Shown here: positions 33,048 to 41,811 of the stretch, in pieces
How the letters are laid out: every line of letters begins with the position of its first letter
Position numbering within the stretch: position 1 is the stretch's first letter
DNA from: Streptomyces sp. NBC_00237
GTDB lineage: Bacteria; Actinomycetota; Actinomycetes; Streptomycetales; Streptomycetaceae
Direction of reading: 5' to 3'
NCBI RefSeq assembly: GCF_026342435.1
Contig: NZ_JAPEMT010000001.1
Location: forward strand, 2,846,501-2,910,500
DNA length: 64,000 nucleotides
Made by a program: the position numbers and the translations under genes
The notes under the pieces: generated by a model
Database searches by the model: none
The model's input: the letters and a program-made list of their open reading frames with translations, nothing else
What the model was told of the DNA's origin: nothing

Positions 33048-33896
33048 CTAGGCGGTCGCCGCGGGCTCCTGCTCGCGTTCGACCTGCTCGTTCCACTCGC
33101 GCTTGACCGCGCGCCACGCGTCGTCGTCCTGGCCCAGGCGCCAGTAGCCGGAGATGGAGAGGCGCTCGCGCGGGATCTCGCGCTCCACCCGCAGCAGCCG
33201 CCGCAGCTCCTTCACGAAGCCCGCCTCGCCGTGCACGAAAGCCTGGACGTCCCCGGCGGGGAAGGCCAGGTTCCGTACGGCTTCGACCAGTTGCTCGCCG
33301 ACCGGGGCCGCGCCCCGGTGCAGCCACGTCACCGCGACGCCCGCCGGAGCCTCGATCTTCTGCTCCTCGGCCGCGTCCGGGACCTCCACGAAGGCGTGCA
33401 CGACCGCGCCCTCCGGCATCCGCTCCAGCGCGGCGGCGATCGCGGGCAGGGCGCTCTCGTCACCGACCAGCAGGTGCCAGTCGGCGGTGGGGTCCGGGGC
33501 GTACCCGCCGCCGGGTCCCAGGAAGCGGACCGTCTCGCCGACCTGGGCGCGGGCCGCCCACGGTCCTGCCAGGCCCTCGTCGCCGTGCACCACGAAGTCG
33601 ATGGCCAGCTCGCGCGCCTCGGCGTCCCAGCTGCGGATCGTGTAGGTCCGGTTCGTCGGCCACTGCTCCGCGGGGAACTCCTCCCGGATGCGGGCCATGT
33701 CGAAGGGCTCCGGGTAGGTCACGCCGGGCGCCGGGAAGAGCACCTTGACGTAGTGGTCGGTGAACTCGTCGGCGGCGAGGCCCGCGAGGGCCTCGCCGCC
33801 CAGGACGACGCGCACCATGTGCGGGGTGATCCGCTCGGTGCGCACCACCTTGGCCTCGTGGGCCCGCGGTGCTTTGCGGGCCGGTCGCTCTGCCAC
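33048..33896 (-). CDS. Siderophore-interacting FAD/NAD(P)H reductase
   Basis: A 282-residue member of the siderophore-interacting protein family (ViuB/FAD_binding_9 plus SIP). Residues ~15-130 form the FAD domain with NRTYTIRSWD; the C-terminal NAD(P)H domain has LLVGDESALPAIAAALE and HGEAGFVKELRRLL. It reduces ferric siderophores in the cytoplasm to release iron. A 16-bp iron-box palindrome lies 31 nt upstream of the ATG, so it is almost certainly repressed by a DtxR/IdeR-type protein in iron-replete cells. Confidence 0.94.
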   Translation of the reverse strand: MAERPARKAPRAHEAKVVRTERITPHMVRVVLGGEALAGLAADEFTDHYVKVLFPAPGVTYPEPFDMARIREEFPAEQWPTNRTYTIRSWDAEARELAIDFVVHGDEGLAGPWAARAQVGETVRFLGPGGGYAPDPTADWHLLVGDESALPAIAAALERMPEGAVVHAFVEVPDAAEEQKIEAPAGVAVTWLHRGAAPVGEQLVEAVRNLAFPAGDVQAFVHGEAGFVKELRRLLRVEREIPRERLSISGYWRLGQDDDAWRAVKREWNEQVEREQEPAATA

Positions 33897-33927
33897 AGTG
33901 CTCTCCCCAAAACGCTCAATGACTCTA

Positions 33928-33943
33928 CTTAGGTATACCTAAG
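33928..33943. promoter_or_regulatory. Iron box (DmdR/IdeR-type operator)
   Basis: Perfect 16-bp palindrome CTTAGGTATACCTAAG followed by CTAA, matching the TTAGGTTAG-type consensus of DtxR-family iron repressors. It is upstream of the siderophore-interacting reductase and next to the stop codon of the exonuclease gene. Confidence 0.85.
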
Positions 33944-33951
33944 CTAACAGC

Positions 33952-34875
33952 TCAGTCCTGGAGCACCGAGAGCAGCCGCTGCAAAGATCCGCCCAAGCCC
34001 CACCGCTCCGCAAGAGCGTGGAGCGCCGCCGGATCGCGCGGCGCGCGCGGCAGCGACGCGTCGAAGTCCGGCACCGGGACGTCGTCCGCGACCCGTACGA
34101 CCTTCGGTGCGACCGCGACGTACGGCCGGGCCTCGTCCAGCTTCTTGCGCTGCGAGGGGGTCAGCTTGGCGGCGGGGTCGTCGACGGCGGCCATGATCCC
34201 GGCCAGGTCCCCGTACGCTTCGAGCAGCTTGGCGGCGGTCTTCTCGCCGATGCCGGGAACGCCCGGCAGGCCGTCGCTGGGGTCGCCGCGCAGCAGCGCC
34301 AGGTCAACGTACCCCGGGCCGTCCACGCCGTACCGCTCGCGCAGCCACGCCTCGTCGGTGATCTGGAGCGTGCCGACGCCCTTGATCGGGTAGAGGATGC
34401 GGCGCTCGCGGGCGTCGTCGACGAGCTGGAAGAGGTCGCGGTCGCCCGTGACGACGTCGACCGGGCCCGTGGCGCGGGCCGTCAGGGTGCCGATCACGTC
34501 GTCCGCCTCGTACCCGTCGGCCCCGATCCGGGCGATGCCCAGCGCGGCGAGGACCTCCGCGATCACCGGGACCTGCGGGGAGAGCGTGTCCGGGGTCTCC
34601 TCGGCGTCGGGGGCGCCCTCGATCTCCTCGGCGACGCGGTGCGCCTTGTAGGACGGGATGAGATCGACCCGCCACTGGGGCCGCCAGTCGTTGTCCCAGC
34701 AGGCCACCAGGTCGTCGGGGCGGTGGTCCTGGACCAGCCGGGCGATGAAGTCGAGCAGGCCGCGCACCGCGTTGATAGGGGTGCCGTCGGGCGCGCGGAC
34801 CGAGTCCGGGACCCCGAAGTAGGCCCGGTAGTAGAGGGAGGCGGTGTCCAGGAGCATCAGGCGTCGGGTCGTCAC
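33952..34875 (-). CDS. 5'-3' exonuclease (PolI N-terminal-domain type)
   Basis: A 307-residue stand-alone flap/5'-nuclease. It starts TTRRLMLLDTASLYYRAYFGVPD, carries acidic metal-binding residues in DGYEADDVIGTL and VVTGDRDLFQLV, and a helix-hairpin-helix GDPSDGLPGVPGIGEKTAAKLL. This is the nuclease module of DNA polymerase I without the polymerase. It removes RNA primers or flaps. GTG 34875 is the likely start; the open frame upstream is Pro/Arg-rich and not conserved-looking. Confidence 0.93.
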   Translation of the reverse strand: MTTRRLMLLDTASLYYRAYFGVPDSVRAPDGTPINAVRGLLDFIARLVQDHRPDDLVACWDNDWRPQWRVDLIPSYKAHRVAEEIEGAPDAEETPDTLSPQVPVIAEVLAALGIARIGADGYEADDVIGTLTARATGPVDVVTGDRDLFQLVDDARERRILYPIKGVGTLQITDEAWLRERYGVDGPGYVDLALLRGDPSDGLPGVPGIGEKTAAKLLEAYGDLAGIMAAVDDPAAKLTPSQRKKLDEARPYVAVAPKVVRVADDVPVPDFDASLPRAPRDPAALHALAERWGLGGSLQRLLSVLQD

Positions 34876-35310
34876 GTTCCCGATGATGCCGTACGCCACT
34901 GACACCGGCCCGGGAAGCCGCGACGACCGGGCCGCCAGCAGGCAGGAGGCGGGCCGGGAGCCGGGCCGCGAGCAGGCGGGGCGTGGGCCGAGAGCAGGCC
35001 GGGCGTGGGCCGAGAGCAGGGCCCGGCGCGCCCCTCGCGCGACCCAAGCACGTCCCGTGCCCGGTTGAACAGAGGACAAAACAGGGCCAAACGTCACCCT
35101 TGGAGTGAACTGGATCACCTTCCGTTTGGCGCGTGTCACCTCGGGCAGCAGCGCCTTCGGAGCGGACCTCGTCCGGAGTTCAACTTCTTGATGCGAAGTG
35201 CATCTGGTGGAGTGCGGCTTCCGGGCGGGCGAAGCGGGCCGAATCCGCGCCGCTCCACGACCCGCCCACGGGGGTGGCGGGTCGTCATCGGTTCAACGCG
35301 TGAGGTGTAT
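34876..35310. other. 435-nt divergent intergenic region
   Basis: It separates the exonuclease and glycine-betaine transporter genes. Near 34981-35020 an 18-nt sequence GCGTGGGCCGAGAGCAGG is repeated with 22-nt spacing. At 35183-35204 two dyads overlap: ACTTC-N7-GAAGT (35183-35199) and GATGC-N5-GCATC (35190-35204), about 110 nt before the transporter start; they may be a regulator site for osmotic control. No gene is seen. Confidence 0.5.
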
Positions 35311-36468
35311 GTGTCCAGGCTTCAGGCCGAAAACCTGTACAAGGTGTTCGGCAGACGACCCAGCGAGGCGGTCCGGAAACTCGAAGGCGGTGCGGACCGC
35401 GAGGAGCTGCGCGCCGACGGGACGACCGCCGCGGTGATCGACGCCTCGTTCAGCGTCGAGCCCGGCCAGATCTTCGTCGTGATGGGCCTCTCCGGATCCG
35501 GCAAGTCCACGTTGCTGCGCATGCTCAACGGACTGCTGGAGCCGACCTCGGGCCGCGTCCTGTTCGACGGCCAGGACGTCACCGCCCTGTCCCCGAAGGA
35601 GCTGCGCGACGTACGGGCCAGGAAGATATCCATGGTCTTCCAGCACTTCGCCCTGTTCCCGCACCGCAGTGTGCTGGAGAACGCCGCCTACGGCCTCGAA
35701 GTGCAGGGCGTCGCGCGCGAGGAGCGCGAGAAGCGCGCGCACGAGGCACTGGAGATGGCCGGTCTGAAGGGCTGGGAGAAGTCCTGGCCCGACGAGCTGT
35801 CCGGCGGCATGCAGCAGCGCGTGGGCCTGGCCCGGGCACTGGCCACCGACGCCGACGTGCTCCTCATGGACGAGTCCTTCTCGGCGCTCGACCCGCTGAT
35901 CCGCCGCGACATGCAGGACCAGCTGCTCGAACTCCAGAAGACCCTGAAGAAGACCATCGTCTTCATCACCCACGACCTCAACGAGGCCATGCGCCTGGGC
36001 GACAGCATCGCCGTGATGCGGGACGGCCGTATCGTCCAGCTCGGCACTGCCGAGGACATCCTCGTCACGCCCGCCAACGACTACGTCGCCTCCTTCACCC
36101 AGGACGTCGACCGCTCCCGCGTGCTGACGGCCGGGGCCATCATGGCCGAGCCGCACACCGCGATCGGGACCAAGGACGACACGGGCAGGGAACTGCGCAC
36201 CCCGCAGGACGTCATCGCCGCGGCACCCGCCACGGTCGGCGCGGACACCCCGATCATCGAGCTGTTCACGCCGTGCTCGACGAGCGGCGCCGCCGTCGCC
36301 GTGACCGACGCGAAGGGCTCCCTGATCGGCGTCGTGCCGCGTGCCCGGCTGCTCGCCGTGCTCGGCGAGCCGATGCAGCCGGCCCAGGGCCTGCCCGTGC
36401 GGGACGAGGACGCGCAGCAGCCGGAAGGCCGCACGCCGGACGTGAAGAAGGTGTCCGCCGGTGCCTAG
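35311..36468 (+). CDS. proV: Glycine betaine/proline ABC transporter ATP-binding protein
   Basis: A 385-residue ATPase of the ProV/OpuAA family, with Walker A GLSGSGKST, Q-loop FQHFALFPH, signature LSGGMQQRVGLARALA, Walker B VLLMDES and switch His in FITHD. The C-terminal ~110 residues form a degenerate CBS region of the kind that senses ionic strength in OpuA. It powers osmoprotectant uptake with the fused permease/binding protein encoded next (8-nt overlap). GTG 35311 is used; GTG 35305 is two codons upstream and equally possible. Confidence 0.93.
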   Translation: MSRLQAENLYKVFGRRPSEAVRKLEGGADREELRADGTTAAVIDASFSVEPGQIFVVMGLSGSGKSTLLRMLNGLLEPTSGRVLFDGQDVTALSPKELRDVRARKISMVFQHFALFPHRSVLENAAYGLEVQGVAREEREKRAHEALEMAGLKGWEKSWPDELSGGMQQRVGLARALATDADVLLMDESFSALDPLIRRDMQDQLLELQKTLKKTIVFITHDLNEAMRLGDSIAVMRDGRIVQLGTAEDILVTPANDYVASFTQDVDRSRVLTAGAIMAEPHTAIGTKDDTGRELRTPQDVIAAAPATVGADTPIIELFTPCSTSGAAVAVTDAKGSLIGVVPRARLLAVLGEPMQPAQGLPVRDEDAQQPEGRTPDVKKVSAGA

Positions 36469-39088
36469 GCTCCCCCTCGGGCAGTGGGTCGACTCCGCGG
36501 TCGACTGGCTGACCCAGAACCTCGCGTGGCTCTTCGACTTCGTCTCCACCGTCGTCGGCGGGATGCAGGAGGGCATCTACGCCGTGCTCGGCGCGCCGAA
36601 CGCGCTGCTGATGGCGGGCATCCTCGCCGTCATCGCGTTCTGGCTGCGCGGGCTGACCGCCGGTGTGCTGTCCTTCGTCGGCTTCGCGGTGATCGACTCC
36701 ATCGAGCTGTGGGACGACGCCATGTCGACCCTCTCGCTGGTCCTCGTCGCGACCATCATCACGATGGTCATCGCGATCCCGCTGGGCATCTGGGCCGCGC
36801 GCTCGGACCGCGTCAGCGCGCTGACCCGGCCGGTCATGGACTTCATGCAGACCATGCCCGCCATGGTCTACCTGATCCCCGGCATCCTCTTCTTCGGCGT
36901 CGGCGCCGTCCCCGGCATCATCGCCACGATCATCTTCTCGCTGCCCCCGGGCGTGCGCATGACCGAGCTGGGCATCCGGCAGGTCGACGCCGAACTGGTC
37001 GAGGCGGCCGAGGCGTTCGGCACCAGGCCCAAGGACATCCTCAAGCGCATCCAGCTGCCGCTGGCCCTGCCGACGATCATGGCGGGCGTCAACCAGAAGA
37101 TCATGCTGTGCCTCTCGATGGTCGTCATCGCGGGCATGGTCGGCGCGGGCGGTCTCGGTGGCGCGGTCTACCGCGCGATCGGCAACGTCGACATCGGCCT
37201 CGGCTTCGAGGCGGGCATCTCCATCGTCATCCTGGCGATGTACCTGGACCGCATCACCAGCGCCTTCGGCACCGCCGTCTCCCCGCTGGGCCGCCGCTCC
37301 CTCGCCAAGGCCCGCGCCATGGCGAGCGGCGGCACCAAGATCTGGGCGTACCGTCCGCAGCCCGTCGTGGCGATGGCCGGGATCGTCGTCCTGGCGCTCG
37401 TCGCGGGCAGCATGAGCGTCTTCGGCGGCAAGAGCGCCGACACCGCATCCGACCCCGCGCAGATCGGCAAGGGCAAGAAGATCTCCATGGGATACATCCC
37501 GTGGGACGAGGGCATCGCCTCCACCTTCCTCTGGAAGGAGATCCTGGAGCAGCGCGGCTTCACCGTCGACGCCAAGCAGTACGAGGCAGGCGCCCTCTAC
37601 ACCGGTCAGTCGACCGGCCAGATCGACCTGAACACCGACGCCTGGCTGCCCACCACGCACGCGCAGTACTGGGCGAAGTACCAGGACAAGCTGGAGGACA
37701 TGGGCGCCTGGTACGGCCCGACCTCCCTGGAGCTGTCCGTCCCCGCGTACATGACGGACATCAACACGATGGACGACCTCAAGGGGAAGGCCGACACCTT
37801 CGGCGGCAAGATCATCGGCATCGAGCCCAGCGCCGGTGAGATGGGCCTGCTCAAGGACAAGGTCCTCGCCGCGTACGGGATCGACAAGGAGTACAAGCTC
37901 GTCGAGGGCTCCACGCCCGGCATGCTGGCCGAGCTGAAGCGCGCGTACGCCAAGAAGGAGCCGATCGTGGTTCCGCTCTGGTCGCCGCACTGGGCGTACA
38001 ACGAGTACAAGCTCAAGAAGCTCAAGGACCCCAAGGGCGCCTGGGGCGAGGGCGACGGCGTGCACACGCTGGCCCGCAAGGGGTTCTCGAAGGACAACCC
38101 CGAGGTCGGCAAGTGGATCAAGGACTTCAAGCTGGACGAGAAGCAGCTCACCAGCCTTGAGGCGCAGATCGTGAAGTCCGGCAAGGGCAAGGAGCAGGAG
38201 GCCGTCCGCACCTGGCTGGGCACCCAGCCGGGCCTGGTCGACAAGCTCGCCCCGGTCGCCAAGACCGCGAAGGACGCCGACGGCAAGGACGAGCGGGACC
38301 GTGCGGTCGAGATGGGCTGGTTCCCCTGGGAGGAGGACATCGCCGCCACCTACCTGTGGAAGAACGTCCTGGAGGAGCGCGGCTACCAGGTCAACCTCAA
38401 GCAGTTCGAGGTCGGCCCGATGTACGCGGGCCTCGCCGCAGGTGACATCGACGTCCAGCTCGACGGCTGGCTGCCGTACACGCAGAAGAACTACTGGGAC
38501 AAGTACAAGGACAAGCTGACCGACGTCGGCTCCTGGTACGGGCCCACCTCCGTCGAGATCGCCGTGCCGTCCTACGTCAAGGACGTGAAGTCCCTGGAGG
38601 ACCTCAAGGGCAAGGGCGAGCAGTTCAAGGGCAAGATCATCGGCATCGAGCCCGGCGCGGCCGCCATGAAGAACGTCCAGGACAACGTCCTTCCCGGCTA
38701 CGGCCTGGACGAGGAGTACAAGCTCGTCGAGGGCTCGACGCCCGCGATGCTGGCCGAGCTGAAGCGCGCGTACGCCAAGAAGGAGCCGGTCGCCGTTCTG
38801 CTGTGGACGCCGCACTGGGCGTACAACGCGTACGAGATGAACAAGCTCACCGACTCCAAGAAGCTCTTCGGTGAGGGCGACCGCCTGCACATCATCGGCA
38901 ACAAGGACTTCGGCGAGAACTACCCGCAGCTGACCCGTTGGTTCAAGGACTTCAAGCTGGACGAGAAGCAGCTCGCCAGCCTGGAGAACGAGATCCAGAA
39001 GCGCGGCACGGGTCACGAGCCGGAGGCCGTGAAGGTCTGGATGGAGCAGAACCCGGGCATCGCGGAGAAGATGGCCCCGGCGGCCTGA
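36461..39088 (+). CDS. Glycine betaine ABC permease fused to two substrate-binding domains
   Basis: An 875-residue fusion. Residues ~1-300 are a ProW-type permease (about six or seven spans, with the EAA-like loop EAAEAFGTRPKDILKRIQLPLALPTIM). A further span (~305-325) leads to two tandem OpuAC binding domains, ~340-605 and ~620-875. Both start MGYIPWDEGIAS / MGWFPWEEDIAA and share WYGPTS, KIIGIEP and EGSTP.MLAELKRAYAKKEP blocks, so they arose by duplication. The conserved Trp/Tyr residues are those that cage quaternary amines. It starts inside the proV 3' end. Domain-fused OpuA-type transporters are known; two tandem domains are less common. Confidence 0.94.
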   Translation: MPRLPLGQWVDSAVDWLTQNLAWLFDFVSTVVGGMQEGIYAVLGAPNALLMAGILAVIAFWLRGLTAGVLSFVGFAVIDSIELWDDAMSTLSLVLVATIITMVIAIPLGIWAARSDRVSALTRPVMDFMQTMPAMVYLIPGILFFGVGAVPGIIATIIFSLPPGVRMTELGIRQVDAELVEAAEAFGTRPKDILKRIQLPLALPTIMAGVNQKIMLCLSMVVIAGMVGAGGLGGAVYRAIGNVDIGLGFEAGISIVILAMYLDRITSAFGTAVSPLGRRSLAKARAMASGGTKIWAYRPQPVVAMAGIVVLALVAGSMSVFGGKSADTASDPAQIGKGKKISMGYIPWDEGIASTFLWKEILEQRGFTVDAKQYEAGALYTGQSTGQIDLNTDAWLPTTHAQYWAKYQDKLEDMGAWYGPTSLELSVPAYMTDINTMDDLKGKADTFGGKIIGIEPSAGEMGLLKDKVLAAYGIDKEYKLVEGSTPGMLAELKRAYAKKEPIVVPLWSPHWAYNEYKLKKLKDPKGAWGEGDGVHTLARKGFSKDNPEVGKWIKDFKLDEKQLTSLEAQIVKSGKGKEQEAVRTWLGTQPGLVDKLAPVAKTAKDADGKDERDRAVEMGWFPWEEDIAATYLWKNVLEERGYQVNLKQFEVGPMYAGLAAGDIDVQLDGWLPYTQKNYWDKYKDKLTDVGSWYGPTSVEIAVPSYVKDVKSLEDLKGKGEQFKGKIIGIEPGAAAMKNVQDNVLPGYGLDEEYKLVEGSTPAMLAELKRAYAKKEPVAVLLWTPHWAYNAYEMNKLTDSKKLFGEGDRLHIIGNKDFGENYPQLTRWFKDFKLDEKQLASLENEIQKRGTGHEPEAVKVWMEQNPGIAEKMAPAA

Positions 39089-39124
39089 CGCTCCACGTTC
39101 CCCGATCGTCCCGATCGCACTGCC

Positions 39125-39157
39125 GGGCCCCGTCGTTCCTTTCGAACGGCGGGGCCC
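39125..39157 (+). terminator. Terminator after the glycine betaine transporter
   Basis: A 14-bp stem (39125-39138 with 39144-39157, one G-U) and CTTTC loop, 36 nt after the stop codon. Confidence 0.85.
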
Positions 39158-39334
39158 TTCGGTGTGTCCGGAGTGGCCTTCTCCCGTCGGCGCGGGGCGC
39201 CTTTGCGGCCGAGTGGTGGTGCTGCCTGGCCGGTTCCGTAACTCAGGTGTGACATGTGTACGAAACCATGGGGTGAAGCTGCGTAGTCTGCTGTGCGTCG
39301 GTGGAAAGAACGAGATGGGGAAGGGAGACGAGCC

Positions 39335-39931
39335 GTGTCGATGCCCGAGGGCCACAAGAGCGACAAGAAGGACGACAAGGAAGTCCTCCGGGTCGGCACC
39401 GCCGTCCGGAGGCGGCGCCGCGCCCTGGAGCTGACCCTCGCGGTGGTGGCCGAGCGCAGCGGCCTCTCGGTGCCCTTCCTCAGCCAGATAGAGAACGAGC
39501 GGGCCCGCCCCAGCATGCGTTCCCTCCAGCGGGTCGCGGAGGCCCTGGAGACCACCACCGACCAGCTGCTCGCCGCCGCCGACTCGGCGCTCTCCGTCGG
39601 CCTGGTCCGCGCCGAAGACGATCCCGGGCTCGAACTCGGCGTGGGCGTACGGTCGTTGGTGCGCGGACACCACCAGCTGCACGCGCTGGAGTTCACCGGC
39701 ATGCAGGACGCCGGACGCGAGTACCAGCACCGCAACGACGAGCTGATGTACGTCGCCGACGGCGCGGTCGAGGTCGAGGCCGAGGGGCGCGCCTACCGGC
39801 TCTCGCGCGGTGACGCGCTGCACCTGTCGGGCGGGGTGCGGCACCGGTGGCGGGCCACCGAGCCGGACACCAGGATCCTGGTGGTGGCGGTCGCCGAGCA
39901 CATCGACGCGGCCGACGAATCGCGGCGGTGA
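39335..39931 (+). CDS. XRE-family regulator with cupin sensor domain
   Basis: A 198-residue regulator. The helix-turn-helix (about residues 17-75: VGTAVRRRRRALELTLAVVAERSGLSVPFLSQIENERARPS) is followed by a cupin_2 domain (~110-190) with HRNDELMYVADGAVEVEAEG and LHLSGGVRHRW. Such proteins (SutR/PuuR type) usually control catabolic or stress genes in response to a small ligand. GTG 39335 is favoured by GGAAGGGAG 8 nt upstream; ATG 39341 is a poorer alternative. It is followed after 1 nt by a BtuF-like gene, which is therefore a likely partner. Confidence 0.91.
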   Translation: MSMPEGHKSDKKDDKEVLRVGTAVRRRRRALELTLAVVAERSGLSVPFLSQIENERARPSMRSLQRVAEALETTTDQLLAAADSALSVGLVRAEDDPGLELGVGVRSLVRGHHQLHALEFTGMQDAGREYQHRNDELMYVADGAVEVEAEGRAYRLSRGDALHLSGGVRHRWRATEPDTRILVVAVAEHIDAADESRR

Positions 39932-39932
39932 C

Positions 39933-40664
39933 GTGGCGGTCAGGGTGGTCTCGCTCGTCCCCTCGCTGACCGAGGCCGTCGCGGTCACCGTCCCCGGCGC
40001 GCTCGTCGGCGCGACCGACTGGTGCACCCGTCCGGCCGACCTCGGCCCCGGCGTCGTCCGGGTCCGGGGCACCAAGAACCCCGACGTGCCCGCGATCCTC
40101 GCGCTGCGCCCCGATCTCGTCGTCGCCAACGAGGAGGAGAACCGCGAGCCCGACCTCGCCGCCCTGCGCGCCGGGGGCCTCGACGTCCTGGTGACGGAGG
40201 TACGGACGCTGGAGCACGCCTTCGCGGAGCTGGAGCGGGTACTGCGCGCGTGCGGCGCGAACGGCAGCCCGCAGTGGCTGGAGGCGGCCCGTGCCGCGTG
40301 GGACGGCCTGCCCGCCCCCGTCGAGGTGCGGCGGGCCGTGGTGCCGATCTGGCGCAGGCCCTGGATGGTGCTCGGAAGGGACACCTTCGCCGGGGACCTC
40401 CTGCGGCGGCTCGGCGTGGAGAACGCGTACGCCGGGCACGAGGAGCGGTATCCGAGGGTGCCGGTCGGTGAACTGCTGTCCTGCGGGGCCGAGTTGGCGG
40501 TCCTGCCCGACGAGCCCTACCGCTTCACCGCCGACGACGGGCCCGAGGCGTTCCCCGGCATGCCCTCCGCGCTCGTCGACGGCCGGATGCTCACCTGGTA
40601 CGGGCCTTCGCTCGCCGAGGCCCCTACCGTGCTGGGCGAGGCGCTGCGAGCAGCACGCCGCTGA
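39933..40664 (+). CDS. BtuF/helical-backbone metal-receptor-like protein without a signal peptide
   Basis: A 243-residue protein with the fold pattern of class III periplasmic binding proteins (VVSLVPSLTEAV, GTKNPDVPAILALRPDLVVAN, and the long linker helix region LEHAFAELERVLRACG). These normally bind cobalamin or haem/siderophores outside the cell, but this one has no signal peptide or lipobox and should stay in the cytoplasm. GTG 39933 sits 1 nt after the stop of the XRE-cupin gene. Its 3' end overlaps that of the convergent TDT transporter by 41 nt. Confidence 0.85.
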   Translation: MAVRVVSLVPSLTEAVAVTVPGALVGATDWCTRPADLGPGVVRVRGTKNPDVPAILALRPDLVVANEEENREPDLAALRAGGLDVLVTEVRTLEHAFAELERVLRACGANGSPQWLEAARAAWDGLPAPVEVRRAVVPIWRRPWMVLGRDTFAGDLLRRLGVENAYAGHEERYPRVPVGELLSCGAELAVLPDEPYRFTADDGPEAFPGMPSALVDGRMLTWYGPSLAEAPTVLGEALRAARR

Positions 40665-41739
40665 GCAGGCCCCGTACGGTACGGAACGCGGTCACGGCCC
40701 AGGCCGAGGCGAGCAGCACGAACAGCGCCGCCGCCAGCCACCCCAGCGCGTCGAGCCCGGTGTGCCGGGCCAGGCCCGCCGCACCCGTGACGCACGTACC
40801 GACGGGGAAGGTGAAGCCCCACCAGGTCATCGCGAAGGGCATCCCCGCACGGGCGGCCCGCACCACCAGGGCCGCCGAGAGGGCCAGCCACAGCAGGGCG
40901 AAGCCCAGTACCGGCACCCCGTAGACGACGGCGAACGCCTGGAAGCCGTGGGCGTACGCGGGGCCGATCGCGCCGGGGGCGACGTCCGCGAGCTGGTTGA
41001 CGGCGGTGGTCGACTGGCCGAGGGGGCCCAGCACCAGGAAGAGGGTGGGAGTGAGGGCGAGGGGCAGCGGGCCGTGCAGGAGCAGCCTGGCGAAGATCAT
41101 CGGCAGCAGGAGCAGCGTGGCGAGCAGGCTGAGACCGAACAGGGCGTAGCAGCTCAGCAGCATCGCCGTGCGGGCCTGGCCCTCGGGCAGGTGCGGGATC
41201 AGCTGGGGGCCCAGGGCCGCCGACACCATGGGCGCGACCACCGGCAGCAGCCACACGGGCGACGCGCTGCCGGGGCCCTCTATCCGGTGTCGTACGACCA
41301 TCAGGTACGGGACCGCCAGTGCGGCCAGCAGCGCGAGGACCGTGCCCGCGGTCCAGAGGACGGAGGCGACGGCCAGCGCGGCGCTCTCCCCGACGACGTC
41401 TCGCCCGACGGCCATGGTCGCACCGCCGACGGCCAGCACGCCCATCGCGAAGCAGCCGTAGAAGGGGGCGACGGAGGGGTCGAGGAGGTGCGCGCGGGCC
41501 TGGTCGGAGTGGTTGCGCCAGTGGACGCTGCGGGCCGTCAGGAGGGCGAGCAGCAGTACGGCGGACAGTGCCCAGGCGGCGGCGAGGAGCGCGCGCGGCG
41601 GGGTGAAGGGGGCCGGGAGGGAGCTTCCGGCGGTCGCCAGGATCGCGGTGCCCATGACGGCGGCGTACCAGTTGGGGCCGAGGTGGCGGGTCTTCGCGGT
41701 GCTGGCGCGGGGGGTGGTGAGCAGTGCGGTGGTGGCCAT
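40624..41739 (-). CDS. TDT-family (TehA/Mae1-type) transporter
   Basis: A 371-residue membrane protein with ten hydrophobic segments in the voltage-dependent anion channel/TDT fold. It starts LGPNWYAAVMGTAILATAG, the typical family N-terminus, and contains HGFQAFAVVYGVPVLGFALLW and PFAMTWWGFTFPVGTCV. Members export C4-dicarboxylates, sulfite or tellurite. It is divergent from a LysR gene whose operator overlaps the shared 70-nt region, so LysR control is likely. The 3' end overlaps the convergent BtuF-like gene. Confidence 0.92.
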   Translation of the reverse strand: MATTALLTTPRASTAKTRHLGPNWYAAVMGTAILATAGSSLPAPFTPPRALLAAAWALSAVLLLALLTARSVHWRNHSDQARAHLLDPSVAPFYGCFAMGVLAVGGATMAVGRDVVGESAALAVASVLWTAGTVLALLAALAVPYLMVVRHRIEGPGSASPVWLLPVVAPMVSAALGPQLIPHLPEGQARTAMLLSCYALFGLSLLATLLLLPMIFARLLLHGPLPLALTPTLFLVLGPLGQSTTAVNQLADVAPGAIGPAYAHGFQAFAVVYGVPVLGFALLWLALSAALVVRAARAGMPFAMTWWGFTFPVGTCVTGAAGLARHTGLDALGWLAAALFVLLASAWAVTAFRTVRGLLSGVLLAAPRPAR

Positions 41740-41796
41740 GTCTCCAGCCTGCTCCGGGCGGGTTCGACCTGGTAGGGACGGACTTTCGATGGGGGC

Positions 41797-41811
41797 ATAA
41801 GCTGGACTTAT
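41797..41811. promoter_or_regulatory. LysR-type operator overlapping the lysR start codon
   Basis: ATAAG-CTGGA-CTTAT (flanked by C and G to make a 17-nt perfect dyad, 41796-41812) fits the T-N11-A LysR box. The right arm contains the ATG of the LysR gene, so binding would block its own translation start or a leaderless transcript. It lies 58 nt from the divergent transporter start. Confidence 0.65.

Noticed and set aside
36266..40384. 1372-residue minus-strand frame opposite the betaine transporter
   Set aside because: It mirrors the + strand coding sequence and has His/Asp/Arg/Leu-rich composition without domains.
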